Source of the DNA: Bacteroidales bacterium
GTDB lineage: Bacteria > Bacteroidota > Bacteroidia > Bacteroidales > UBA1556
Reading direction: 5' to 3'
NCBI GenBank assembly: GCA_029939445.1
Contig: JAOZSY010000069.1
Span: forward strand, 1 to 6,606
DNA length: 6,606 nucleotides
Both the position numbers and the translations under genes were made by a program. The notes below the pieces were generated by a model that saw only the letters and a program-made list of their open reading frames with translations, was not told the DNA's origin and did not search any database. This document shows positions 1 to 6,490 of this stretch, piece after piece (within the stretch, counting starts at the first letter, position 1; each line of letters starts with the position of its first letter).

Positions 1-362
1 TGTTTTGGTTACATATTATTGCTAGTTCATTCCTAATTCCATTGAGTTTTAATACCCTTATTCAATTTAATTGGTATGAGGTTTTCTCGCAATACTGGTT
101 TTCAATATTCTATATAGTAGTGATGCTTACTTTTGTTGCCTACCTGCTGAATATGTATGGACTAAAGCGCATTAGCCCCACATCAGTAAGTTTTTATGTG
201 TATTTGCAACCAGTGTTTGCCTATATAATTGCTATAATTCTTGGCGAACAACTACCTTCGTTTGTAAAAGTAATGGCCACATTAACAATTATTTTAGGGG
301 TGGTATTGGTAAATATGGATAAGTTTAAAGAGCATAAGAAAGTAAAAGGCATGAATTCCTAG
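1..362 (+). CDS. EamA/DMT-family membrane transporter, C-terminal part (5' end outside window)
   Basis: The reading frame is open from the left edge (first whole codon at base 3) to the TAG at 360-362, so the true start lies upstream; the TTG at 42 is internal and not a credible start. The roughly 119 visible residues hold four hydrophobic segments: one near the left edge, then WFSIFYIVVMLTFVAYLL, then SVSFYVYLQPVFAYIIAIIL and finally VMATLTIILGVVLV, followed by a short lysine-rich cytoplasmic-type tail. The pattern 'S..Y.YLQPV.A...A..LGE' before the last helix is characteristic of the second EamA repeat in drug/metabolite transporter superfamily proteins, which normally have ten helices. The protein would sit in the inner membrane and probably exports or exchanges a small metabolite; the substrate cannot be read from sequence. 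It precedes the phosphomutase gene by 62 bp on the same strand, but a promoter-like element in that gap makes cotranscription uncertain. Confidence 0.82.
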   Translation, partial: FWLHIIASSFLIPLSFNTLIQFNWYEVFSQYWFSIFYIVVMLTFVAYLLNMYGLKRISPTSVSFYVYLQPVFAYIIAIILGEQLPSFVKVMATLTIILGVVLVNMDKFKEHKKVKGMNS

Positions 363-385
363 GTTCATTACTTTTAGTTTTTTAC

Positions 386-393
386 TAACTTTG
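386..393 (+). promoter_or_regulatory. Putative -7 element of a Bacteroidota promoter for the phosphomutase gene
   Basis: TAACTTTG matches the TAnnTTTG -7 consensus recognised by the Bacteroidota primary sigma factor. It lies 31 bp before the ATG at 425, which would give a leader of roughly 25 nt. No convincing TTTG -33 element is seen at the usual spacing (around 363-366), so this is a half-supported promoter; readthrough from the transporter gene is also possible. Confidence 0.42.
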
Positions 394-424
394 CTTCCCA
401 TTTTTAATATTAAAATAAAAATAT

Positions 425-1771
425 ATGAAAGCTTTTCATGCATACGATATAAGAGGAATTTACAATCAAGATTTTGATAAGAATGATGTGTATAAGGTCG
501 GCTTTTATCTTCCCGAATTATTAAAAACTGATAAGGTACTAATTGGGCGAGATGTTCGTATAAGCTCACCAGAGGTATATGAATATTTGTGTAAAGGTAT
601 CTGTGATGCTGGAGCCGATGTTTATGACGCAGGTCTTTGTACCACACCAATGGTTTATTGGTTTACTGCTAAGTTTGGTTTTGATGCTTCGGTTATGATT
701 ACGGCTTCGCATAATGGCAAAGAGTATAATGGTCTTAAGGTTTCTAGAACTGGAGCAAAGCCTGTTGGTTATGCCACAGGACTTGGAGAGCTAGAAAAAA
801 TGATGCATAAACCAATAGTGAAGAATGCAAAGCAGGGAAAGATTATTGGTTTTGATAAAACAGAGGATTATATAGAATTTCAGAAGCAATATGTTCCCAA
901 CAAATTGGCAGAGCTTAATATAAGTATCGATTGTTCCAACGGAATGGCTGGCTTGATTATTAGGAATATAATTGGTGATAATCATAATTATATCTTCGAT
1001 ACTCTTGATGGAAGTTTCCCTAATCATGAGGCTAATCCACTGGTTCCTGAAAATACTGTTGATATCAAAAAAGCGGTTTTGGAAAATAATAGCGACATAG
1101 GAATTATCTTCGATGGCGATGCTGATAGAGTTATGTTTATTGACGAAAAAGGAGAGTTTATTTCTCCAGATTTGCTAATTGCTGCCATGGGGCATTATTT
1201 TATAAAGAAAGATTCTCCTATGGTTAAAGTTCTTCAAGATATTCGTAGCTCTAAAGCTGTTGGTGAATACCTGAAAAAACTAGGATCGGTAGATATTAAT
1301 ACATGGAAAGTTGGTAGAGCTTTTGCTTCGCTAAAACTTGATGAGATTGGAGCATTATACGGAGGCGAATTGGCAGGGCACTATTATTTTGAGGAATTTT
1401 ATCATTCAGATTCGGCAATGATGGCAATGTCTATTCTGCTTGATGTGGTAATACAAATGAAAGATAAAGGAATAAGTGTTTCGGAACTTATTTCTGAGAT
1501 AAAGGCATACTCTAATTCTGGAGAAATAAACTATAAGATTGAAGATAAACAAGGAGCGATGGAAGCTGTAAAATCTTATTTCGAAAGCTCGGAGAATGTA
1601 ATAAAGTTTATGGAGTTTGATGGTTATAGATTGGAGTTTGAAGATTGGTGGTTCAATATTCGCCCGTCAAATACCGAGCCTTATCTTCGCTTAATACTAG
1701 AAGCCAAAGAGCAAAATATGCTCGACAAAAAGCTGAAAATTATTGATGAGATTATTAGAAGTAAGATGTAG
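425..1771 (+). CDS. manB: Phosphomannomutase/phosphoglucomutase (alpha-D-phosphohexomutase family)
   Basis: A 448-residue cytoplasmic enzyme that interconverts hexose 6-phosphates and 1-phosphates (mannose and/or glucose) through a phosphoserine intermediate, supplying sugar 1-phosphates for nucleotide-sugar and polysaccharide synthesis. All family landmarks are present in order: N-terminal YDIRG (residues 7-11); active-site loop TASHN with the phosphorylated serine at S95; Mg-binding loop DGDADR (230-235); KVGRAF (295-300); sugar-binding loop GGELAGH (313-319); and C-terminal phosphate-binding loop RPSNTEP (413-419). Length is normal for the bacterial PMM/PGM group. The ATG start puts YDIRG at the usual distance from the N terminus and has no Shine-Dalgarno motif, as usual in this phylum. 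Oddities: the active-site loop reads SHNGKEYNG, with glycine where most members have proline after SHN, and the sugar loop has alanine where GE.SGH is typical. GELAGH is closer to the PMM/PGM loop than to the GEES type of dedicated phosphoglucomutases. The family call is firm; substrate preference is inferred. Confidence 0.92.
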   Translation: MKAFHAYDIRGIYNQDFDKNDVYKVGFYLPELLKTDKVLIGRDVRISSPEVYEYLCKGICDAGADVYDAGLCTTPMVYWFTAKFGFDASVMITASHNGKEYNGLKVSRTGAKPVGYATGLGELEKMMHKPIVKNAKQGKIIGFDKTEDYIEFQKQYVPNKLAELNISIDCSNGMAGLIIRNIIGDNHNYIFDTLDGSFPNHEANPLVPENTVDIKKAVLENNSDIGIIFDGDADRVMFIDEKGEFISPDLLIAAMGHYFIKKDSPMVKVLQDIRSSKAVGEYLKKLGSVDINTWKVGRAFASLKLDEIGALYGGELAGHYYFEEFYHSDSAMMAMSILLDVVIQMKDKGISVSELISEIKAYSNSGEINYKIEDKQGAMEAVKSYFESSENVIKFMEFDGYRLEFEDWWFNIRPSNTEPYLRLILEAKEQNMLDKKLKIIDEIIRSKM

Positions 1772-1777
1772 TAGAGA

Positions 1778-1833
1778 TTAAGAGTGAAGAGTTAAGAGTG
1801 CTTTCAGTCCATAACTTTTCACCTTATTCTTAA
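1778..1833. repeat. Heptamer tandem repeat and long imperfect hairpin between convergent genes (possible bidirectional terminator)
   Basis: In the 86-bp gap between the stops of the phosphomutase gene (+) and dut (-), AGAGTGA, AGAGTTA and AGAGTGC lie end to end (1781-1801), a 7-bp period with consensus AGAGTKA. The left part folds back on the right part. GTGAAGAGTTA (1784-1794) pairs over 11 positions with TAACTTTTCAC (1812-1822), including one G-U wobble. TTAAGA (1778-1783) pairs with TCTTAA (1828-1833) across a 5-nt bulge (1823-1827). The loop is 17 nt. Position suggests termination in both directions, but no clean U tract follows on either strand. It could instead be a copy of a dispersed intergenic repeat. 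Confidence 0.5.
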
Positions 1834-1857
1834 GCCTTTAGTCGTCATCTTTTATTA

Positions 1858-2289
1858 TTAAACCCCAGTACTTCCAAACCCGCCTGCACCACGTTCAGTT
1901 TCTGAAAGGTCTTTCACAAGATTCCATTCTGCTTGCTCATGAGCAGCAATTACCATTTGAGCAATGCGCTCACCATGTTTTACAACAAACGTATCGTTGG
2001 AAAGGTTTATTAGAATCACCATTATCTCTCCTCTATAATCAGCATCAATAGTGCCTGGAGTATTCAAAACAGTAACACCTTTTTTTATAGCCAAGCCACT
2101 TCTTGGGCGAACTTGCGCCTCATATCCCACAGGAATTTCCATAAACAAACCAGTAGGGATTATTGTTCTTTCCATAGGTTTCATTATTACATCATTTACC
2201 AAATTTGCTCGCAAATCAATTCCTGCACTTGCCTTTGTGGCATACTGAGGAAGGTCGTTGGTGGATTTATTTACTATTCTTATATTCAT
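1858..2289 (-). CDS. dut: Deoxyuridine 5'-triphosphate nucleotidohydrolase (dUTPase)
   Basis: A 143-residue cytoplasmic enzyme that hydrolyses dUTP to dUMP and pyrophosphate, keeping uracil out of DNA and providing the precursor of dTMP. All five motifs of the trimeric dUTPase family are present in order: motif 1 ASAGIDLRA (residues 20-28); motif 2 PRSGLA (62-67); motif 3 GTIDADYRGEI (79-89), in which D82 corresponds to the catalytic aspartate and Y85 to the uracil-stacking tyrosine by comparison with the E. coli enzyme; motif 4 GERIAQM (106-112); and motif 5 RGAGGFGSTG (133-142), the flexible C-terminal lid that closes over the substrate phosphates. Length is typical (E. coli about 151), so the protein is complete and should be an active homotrimer. 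The gene converges with the phosphomutase gene and diverges from fbp. The ATG sits 26 bp from a good promoter-like element, so it is probably transcribed alone. Confidence 0.97.
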   Translation of the reverse strand: MNIRIVNKSTNDLPQYATKASAGIDLRANLVNDVIMKPMERTIIPTGLFMEIPVGYEAQVRPRSGLAIKKGVTVLNTPGTIDADYRGEIMVILINLSNDTFVVKHGERIAQMVIAAHEQAEWNLVKDLSETERGAGGFGSTGV

Positions 2290-2315
2290 AGTGGGTTTTA
2301 TTTTAATTGAGATAG

Positions 2316-2346
2316 CAAATATATAAATTTTAGATTGTCAAACAAC
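2316..2346 (-). promoter_or_regulatory. Putative Bacteroidota-type promoter of dut
   Basis: Read on the minus strand, TATATTTG (2316-2323) is an exact TAnnTTTG -7 element. GTTG (2343-2346) lies 19 bp upstream of it, a suitable spacing for the TTTG-like -33 element. An exact TTTG (2339-2342) also exists at a shorter 15-bp spacing. The predicted start site is near 2310, leaving a leader of about 20 nt before the ATG at 2289. This is the best-matching promoter in the window. Confidence 0.55.
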
Positions 2347-2367
2347 AATATGACACTTGTTTAATAA

Positions 2368-2400
2368 TATGCTCTAATTGCTTTTTTATCATTAAATTTG
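2368..2400 (+). promoter_or_regulatory. Putative Bacteroidota-type promoter of fbp(-ygiQ)
   Basis: TAAATTTG (2393-2400) is an exact TAnnTTTG -7 element, with TATG (2368-2371) 21 bp upstream as a weak -33 match. The start site would fall near 2407, giving a leader of about 45 nt before the ATG at 2452. It lies about 70 bp from the dut -7 element on the other strand, so the two divergent promoters are closely apposed without overlapping. I see no convincing operator palindrome between them. Confidence 0.42.
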
Positions 2401-2451
2401 CGAACTAATTAATTATATAATTTTAGAATAGAACAAGACTAAAAGAATAAT

Positions 2452-4392
2452 ATGACTAGTGAACGAATTAAGTATCTACAGTTATTATCGAAGCAGTTTC
2501 CGACTGTTAATTCTGTTAATACCGAAATAATAAACTTGCAGGCGATATTAAACTTACCAAAGGCTACGGAGCATTTTATTTCCGATATTCATGGCGAATA
2601 CGAAACTTTTAAACATGTTCTCAGCAATGGCTCGGGTGTTATCCGTGGTCGTATTGACGATATTTTTGCCGACAGATTGGAGTATCAAGAACGTCAATTT
2701 CTTGCTGCACTTATATATTACCCACGCGAGAGGATTAAGTATGTAAAGCAATATGAAAATAATATTGATGATTGGTATAATAAGAACCTCAGATATATTA
2801 TAGAAATTGCACGAAGCTTTGCCGCAAAATATTCAAGATCTAAAGTGCGAAAAACATTGCCAAATAATTTTAGGTATATTACTGATGAGCTTCTTAATGT
2901 TAATGAAAACCTTATGGATAAGGAAGCTTATTTTAAAGCTATTATCCAAACTATTATTGACTTGGATAGTGCTGATGATTTTATTGCTACAATTAGTAAT
3001 TTTATTCATGATTTAGCAATAGATCATCTTCATATTGTTGGCGATATTTTTGACAGAGGCCCTTCTGCCGATAAGGTTATGGATGAGCTACTGGACCATA
3101 AGTCGATTGATATACAATGGGGAAATCATGATATGGTTTGGATGGGTGCAGCATCAGGTTCGCTAGCTTATATTGCCATTGTTCTGCGTATTAGCGCACG
3201 ATATGGAAATCTTCATACCATAGAGAATTCTTACGGAATAAACCTTAGACCATTGAGCGAATTTGCCTCTGATACCTATAGCCTATATTCTAAAGAATTT
3301 GATATAAAGGCAGGAAAAGAGAATCTTAATAAAAAGCAAATTGATAGATTAAATATTGTTCATAAAGCAATAAGTATAATCCAATTTAAGCTTGAGGGGC
3401 AAATAATAAGTCGTAATCCAGATTTTGGAATGGATGACAGGAAAATTCTTGATAGGATTGATTTTGAAAGAGGCGTGCTACTTCAAGATGGAAAAGAATA
3501 CCCTTTAAACGATACAGATTTCCCTACTATTGACCCCCAAAATCCTTTTGTGCTTACTGAAGCTGAAGAGGAGGTTATGAATAATTTAAGAAAAGGTTTC
3601 TTGAAGAGTGAGAAACTTCAAAAGCATATACGATTTTTATTTACTAAAGGCTCTATGTATCTTAAGTACAATGGGTTATTATTATTTCATGGTGCTATTC
3701 CTTTGGGTGAGGATGGTGAACTAAAAGAGGTTACTTTCGGTAATAGTACTCATAAAGGAATGAAATTATTAGACTTCTTTGATAATCGTGTACGTAGCGC
3801 TTTTTATGGGATACAGAAAACTAATTCCATTGATTTAGATATTATGTGGTATCTGTGGTGCGGCCCTGATTCACCACTTTTTGGAAAGAAAAAGATGGCT
3901 ACTTTCGAGCGTTATTTTATTGATAATAAGGATTTACATAAAGAAGATAATAATTCATATTTCGACTATCGTGATAGCGTTGAGGTTACAAAGATGATTT
4001 TGAAGGATTTTGATCTTAACCCAGAAAAAAGCCATATCGTAAATGGACATGTACCTGTGAAAGTAAAAAAAGGGGAGAGTCCAATAAAGGCCGAAGGAAA
4101 GGTTATTGTTATTGATGGCGGTATGTCCAAAGCATATCAGTCGGTAACTGGCTTGGCTGGCTATACTCTTATTTATAATAGTTACGGTCTTGTAATTGTT
4201 GCACATCAGAAGTTTAGATCTAAGCGCATGGCTATTGAAGAGGGTATGGATATGATTTCTGAAGCCACATATCTCGAGAAAGTATCTACTCGTAAGCGCG
4301 TTTCGGATACCGATATTGGTGAGACTATAATGTCGGAAATTCAAGATCTAAAAGAATTGAGAAAAGCTTATAATACGGGTTTAGTAAAATAG
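2452..4392 (+). CDS. fbp: Fructose-1,6-bisphosphatase, class III
   Basis: A 646-residue cytoplasmic enzyme that dephosphorylates fructose 1,6-bisphosphate to fructose 6-phosphate, the committed step of gluconeogenesis. It is the class III type, built on a metallophosphoesterase fold and unrelated to the class I/II enzymes of E. coli. Metal-binding motifs are visible in order: SDIHGE (residues 44-49; D45, H47), GDIFDRG (197-203), GNHD (224-227), FHGAIP (412-417) and NGHVPVK (531-537). The long segments between GNHD and FHG are usual for this class, which in B. subtilis is about 670 residues. The ATG start gives a complete N terminus just ahead of the first motif and has no Shine-Dalgarno motif. 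Its own promoter-like element lies upstream, and ygiQ follows after 31 bp on the same strand. The class assignment is firm; the enzyme's regulation cannot be read from the sequence. Confidence 0.96.
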   Translation: MTSERIKYLQLLSKQFPTVNSVNTEIINLQAILNLPKATEHFISDIHGEYETFKHVLSNGSGVIRGRIDDIFADRLEYQERQFLAALIYYPRERIKYVKQYENNIDDWYNKNLRYIIEIARSFAAKYSRSKVRKTLPNNFRYITDELLNVNENLMDKEAYFKAIIQTIIDLDSADDFIATISNFIHDLAIDHLHIVGDIFDRGPSADKVMDELLDHKSIDIQWGNHDMVWMGAASGSLAYIAIVLRISARYGNLHTIENSYGINLRPLSEFASDTYSLYSKEFDIKAGKENLNKKQIDRLNIVHKAISIIQFKLEGQIISRNPDFGMDDRKILDRIDFERGVLLQDGKEYPLNDTDFPTIDPQNPFVLTEAEEEVMNNLRKGFLKSEKLQKHIRFLFTKGSMYLKYNGLLLFHGAIPLGEDGELKEVTFGNSTHKGMKLLDFFDNRVRSAFYGIQKTNSIDLDIMWYLWCGPDSPLFGKKKMATFERYFIDNKDLHKEDNNSYFDYRDSVEVTKMILKDFDLNPEKSHIVNGHVPVKVKKGESPIKAEGKVIVIDGGMSKAYQSVTGLAGYTLIYNSYGLVIVAHQKFRSKRMAIEEGMDMISEATYLEKVSTRKRVSDTDIGETIMSEIQDLKELRKAYNTGLVK

Positions 4393-4423
4393 TTTTTTAG
4401 AATAAAACAATAAAAGATATTCA

Positions 4424-6382
4424 ATGACAAGTTTTCCCATAGAGGCGTGGTTGCCAACTACTGTAAAAGAGGCCAAATTGAGAAATTGGGAGGATATGGA
4501 TGTTGTGCTTTTTACAGGAGATTCCTATGTTGACCATCCCTCTTTTGGTGCTGCTGTAATTGGTAGAATAATTGAACGATCAGGCTTTAAGATAGCTATT
4601 GTTGCTCAACCAAATTGGAAGGATGATTTGCGTGATTTTAAAAAATTTGGTAAACCAAAGTATTTCTTTGCAGTAACGGCAGGGAATATGGATTCCATGG
4701 TAAACCATTATACTTCAAATAAGCGACTTCGCTCAAATGATGCATATACTGCTGGCGAAAAAGCTGGTTTTAGACCTGATTATGCCACTGTGGTTTATAC
4801 CAATAATCTTAAAAAATTATATCCTGATACTCCTGTTGTTATTGGAGGTATTGAAGCTTCTTTGCGCCGATTAACTCATTTCGATTATTGGAAAAATAAA
4901 CTTTTACCTTCAATAATTGTTGATTCAAAAGCTGATTTGCTTATTTATGGCATGGCAGAGCAGCCAATTATTGATATACTTAATCGTTTGAAAAATGGAG
5001 AGTCAATAAATGAGATTAGAGATGTAAATCAAACGGTATTTATAGCAAAAGGTGAGGAATTAAGTAAGATTCGTAACGAAAGGGAGTTTATTGAGCTCAA
5101 TTCTCACGAAAAATGCTTGAAGGATAAACTTTTATTTGCTGCAAACTTTAAACATATTGAGCGTGAGTCGAATAAAATAAATTCTAAAACCTTAATACAG
5201 TTTCATAAGGGCAGAGCGATAGTTGTATTGCCTCCTTACCCCACAATGAGCTCCGAGCAAATTGATAAGAGCTTTGATTTGCCTTATACTCGTTTGCCTC
5301 ATCCAAAATATAATAAGCGTGGTAGAATTGCTGCCTACGATATGATTAAGTTTTCGGTGAATATGCATCGTGGTTGTTTTGGCGGGTGTTCGTTTTGCAC
5401 TATTTCTGCTCATCAAGGCAAATTTGTTGCAAGTAGGAGCCCTGAGTCTATTCTTAAGGAGGTAGAGGAACTTACTAAGCATCCCGAGTTTAAAGGATAT
5501 TTAAGCGACTTAGGAGGCCCATCTGCAAATATGTATAATATGAAGGGTGTTGATTTGGATGAGTGTTTTGATTGCAACCGTCCAAGTTGTATTTTCCCTA
5601 AAATATGCCCTAATCTTGATACAAATCATCAAGCTTTGATTGATGTTTATGAGAAGGTAAATGCTAATCCTAAAATTAAGAAGGCTTTTATAGGAAGTGG
5701 AATTCGTTACGATTTATTGGTGGACGAATCCTTATCGGCAAAGGAAAAAGTAAGTGCTGATAAATATATTGAGCTTGTTGCCGAGAAACATGTTAGTGGA
5801 CGCTTAAAAGTAGCCCCAGAGCATACTTCTGATAAGGTATTGAAGATAATGCGAAAGCCTTCCTTTGATTTGTTTTATACTTTTAAAAAGAGATTTGAAG
5901 AAAAATCAAAGAAATTTAATCTTAATCAAGAAGTTGTACCGTATTTTATATCCTCGCACCCAGGTAGTAATGTTGAAGATATGGCTGACCTTGCAGTTAA
6001 AACTAAAGATTTGGGATTTAAGTTGGAACAAGTGCAGGACCTAAATCCTACTCCGATGACTGTGGCAGCAGTTATTTTTTATTCTGGAGTACATCCTTAT
6101 ACTCTTAAACCAGTATTCACAGAGAAAGATCCCCAAGAAAAACTTAAGCAAAGAAGATTCTTCTTTTGGTATAAAAAAGAAAATAAGGGCTATATCCAAA
6201 AAGAGCTGATTAAGATGGGGAAAAAGGAGTGGATTATGGATTTAGTAGGCTCTTCAGCACAATATTCAAAACCACCACCATCAAGAAGCAATAAGGTGAA
6301 AATATCAAAATCGTTTCAGAGAAAGATGGAAGCAAATAATACTGAAAAAAAGAAGCCGGGAAAACGCAAAAAGCGTAAATAG
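4424..6382 (+). CDS. ygiQ: YgiQ family (UPF0313) radical SAM protein
   Basis: A 652-residue protein of the YgiQ family, whose reaction is not established to my knowledge. The N-terminal domain (about residues 1-300) carries family features such as FTGDSYVDHPSFG (30-42) and VIGGIEASLRR (139-149). The radical SAM core follows, with C318-x3-C322-x2-C325 as expected for the [4Fe-4S] cluster that cleaves S-adenosylmethionine, and then LGGPSANMY (363-371). A second cysteine set, C381, C384, C389 and C395 (CX2CX4CX5C), could hold another metal or Fe-S cluster; this is inference. LKVAPEH (461-467) and a C-terminal part resembling DUF3362 complete the family architecture, and the protein ends in a strongly basic tail (residues 642-652). 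It is predicted to be soluble and cytoplasmic. It starts 31 bp after fbp on the same strand with no clear terminator between, so it is probably cotranscribed. Family identity is firm, function unknown. Confidence 0.95.
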   Translation: MTSFPIEAWLPTTVKEAKLRNWEDMDVVLFTGDSYVDHPSFGAAVIGRIIERSGFKIAIVAQPNWKDDLRDFKKFGKPKYFFAVTAGNMDSMVNHYTSNKRLRSNDAYTAGEKAGFRPDYATVVYTNNLKKLYPDTPVVIGGIEASLRRLTHFDYWKNKLLPSIIVDSKADLLIYGMAEQPIIDILNRLKNGESINEIRDVNQTVFIAKGEELSKIRNEREFIELNSHEKCLKDKLLFAANFKHIERESNKINSKTLIQFHKGRAIVVLPPYPTMSSEQIDKSFDLPYTRLPHPKYNKRGRIAAYDMIKFSVNMHRGCFGGCSFCTISAHQGKFVASRSPESILKEVEELTKHPEFKGYLSDLGGPSANMYNMKGVDLDECFDCNRPSCIFPKICPNLDTNHQALIDVYEKVNANPKIKKAFIGSGIRYDLLVDESLSAKEKVSADKYIELVAEKHVSGRLKVAPEHTSDKVLKIMRKPSFDLFYTFKKRFEEKSKKFNLNQEVVPYFISSHPGSNVEDMADLAVKTKDLGFKLEQVQDLNPTPMTVAAVIFYSGVHPYTLKPVFTEKDPQEKLKQRRFFFWYKKENKGYIQKELIKMGKKEWIMDLVGSSAQYSKPPPSRSNKVKISKSFQRKMEANNTEKKKPGKRKKRK

Positions 6383-6423
6383 GTTCTCAGATTTATATAA
6401 TTCTCCTTATAAAACACTTAATC

Positions 6424-6443
6424 AATGTCAATATGGCATTTTT
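6424..6443 (+). terminator. Possible weak intrinsic terminator after ygiQ
   Basis: AATGTCA (6424-6430) can pair with TGGCATT (6434-6440) as a 7-bp stem with one G-U wobble around a 3-nt loop, running into five T residues (6439-6443). It lies 42 bp after the ygiQ stop, at a sensible place before the next gene. The stem has only two G-C pairs and overlaps the possible -33 region of the next promoter, so support is weak. Confidence 0.28.
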
Positions 6444-6462
6444 AATTAATGGCATAATTTTT
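6432..6462 (+). promoter_or_regulatory. Possible promoter of the gene at the right edge
   Basis: TAATTTTT (6455-6462) matches seven of eight positions of TAnnTTTG, with TATG (6432-6435) 19 bp upstream as a three-of-four match to the -33 element. The predicted start near 6469 would leave a leader of about 20 nt before the ATG at 6491. In DNA this AT-rich such matches arise easily by chance. Confidence 0.28.
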
Positions 6463-6490
6463 AAGTCATCAATTACAAAATGATACTATT

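Noticed and set aside
42..44. TTG as the start of the first gene.
   Set aside because: The frame is open to the left edge and the upstream residues continue a membrane helix of the same EamA domain, so the gene is simply truncated by the window.
351..382. Possible hairpin ATGAATT/GGTTCAT (351-357/362-368) followed by a T-rich run, as a terminator of the transporter gene.
   Set aside because: The stem relies on two G-U wobbles, has a 4-nt loop, overlaps the stop codon and is followed by an interrupted T run; too weak to annotate.
294..650. 118-residue open frame on the minus strand across the manB start.
   Set aside because: It overlaps two well-supported plus-strand genes, has a His/Tyr/Leu-rich composition typical of antisense frames in AT-rich DNA and shows no recognisable motif.
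2051..2310. Two overlapping 65-residue plus-strand frames across dut.
   Set aside because: They are antisense to a complete dUTPase with all five motifs, and neither shows a domain or credible context.
3955..4344. 129-residue open frame on the minus strand inside fbp.
   Set aside because: It lies wholly within a conserved catalytic gene and has no family features; antisense shadow.
5192..5482. 96-residue open frame on the minus strand inside ygiQ.
   Set aside because: It is opposite the radical SAM cysteine motif of a firmly identified gene; antisense shadow.
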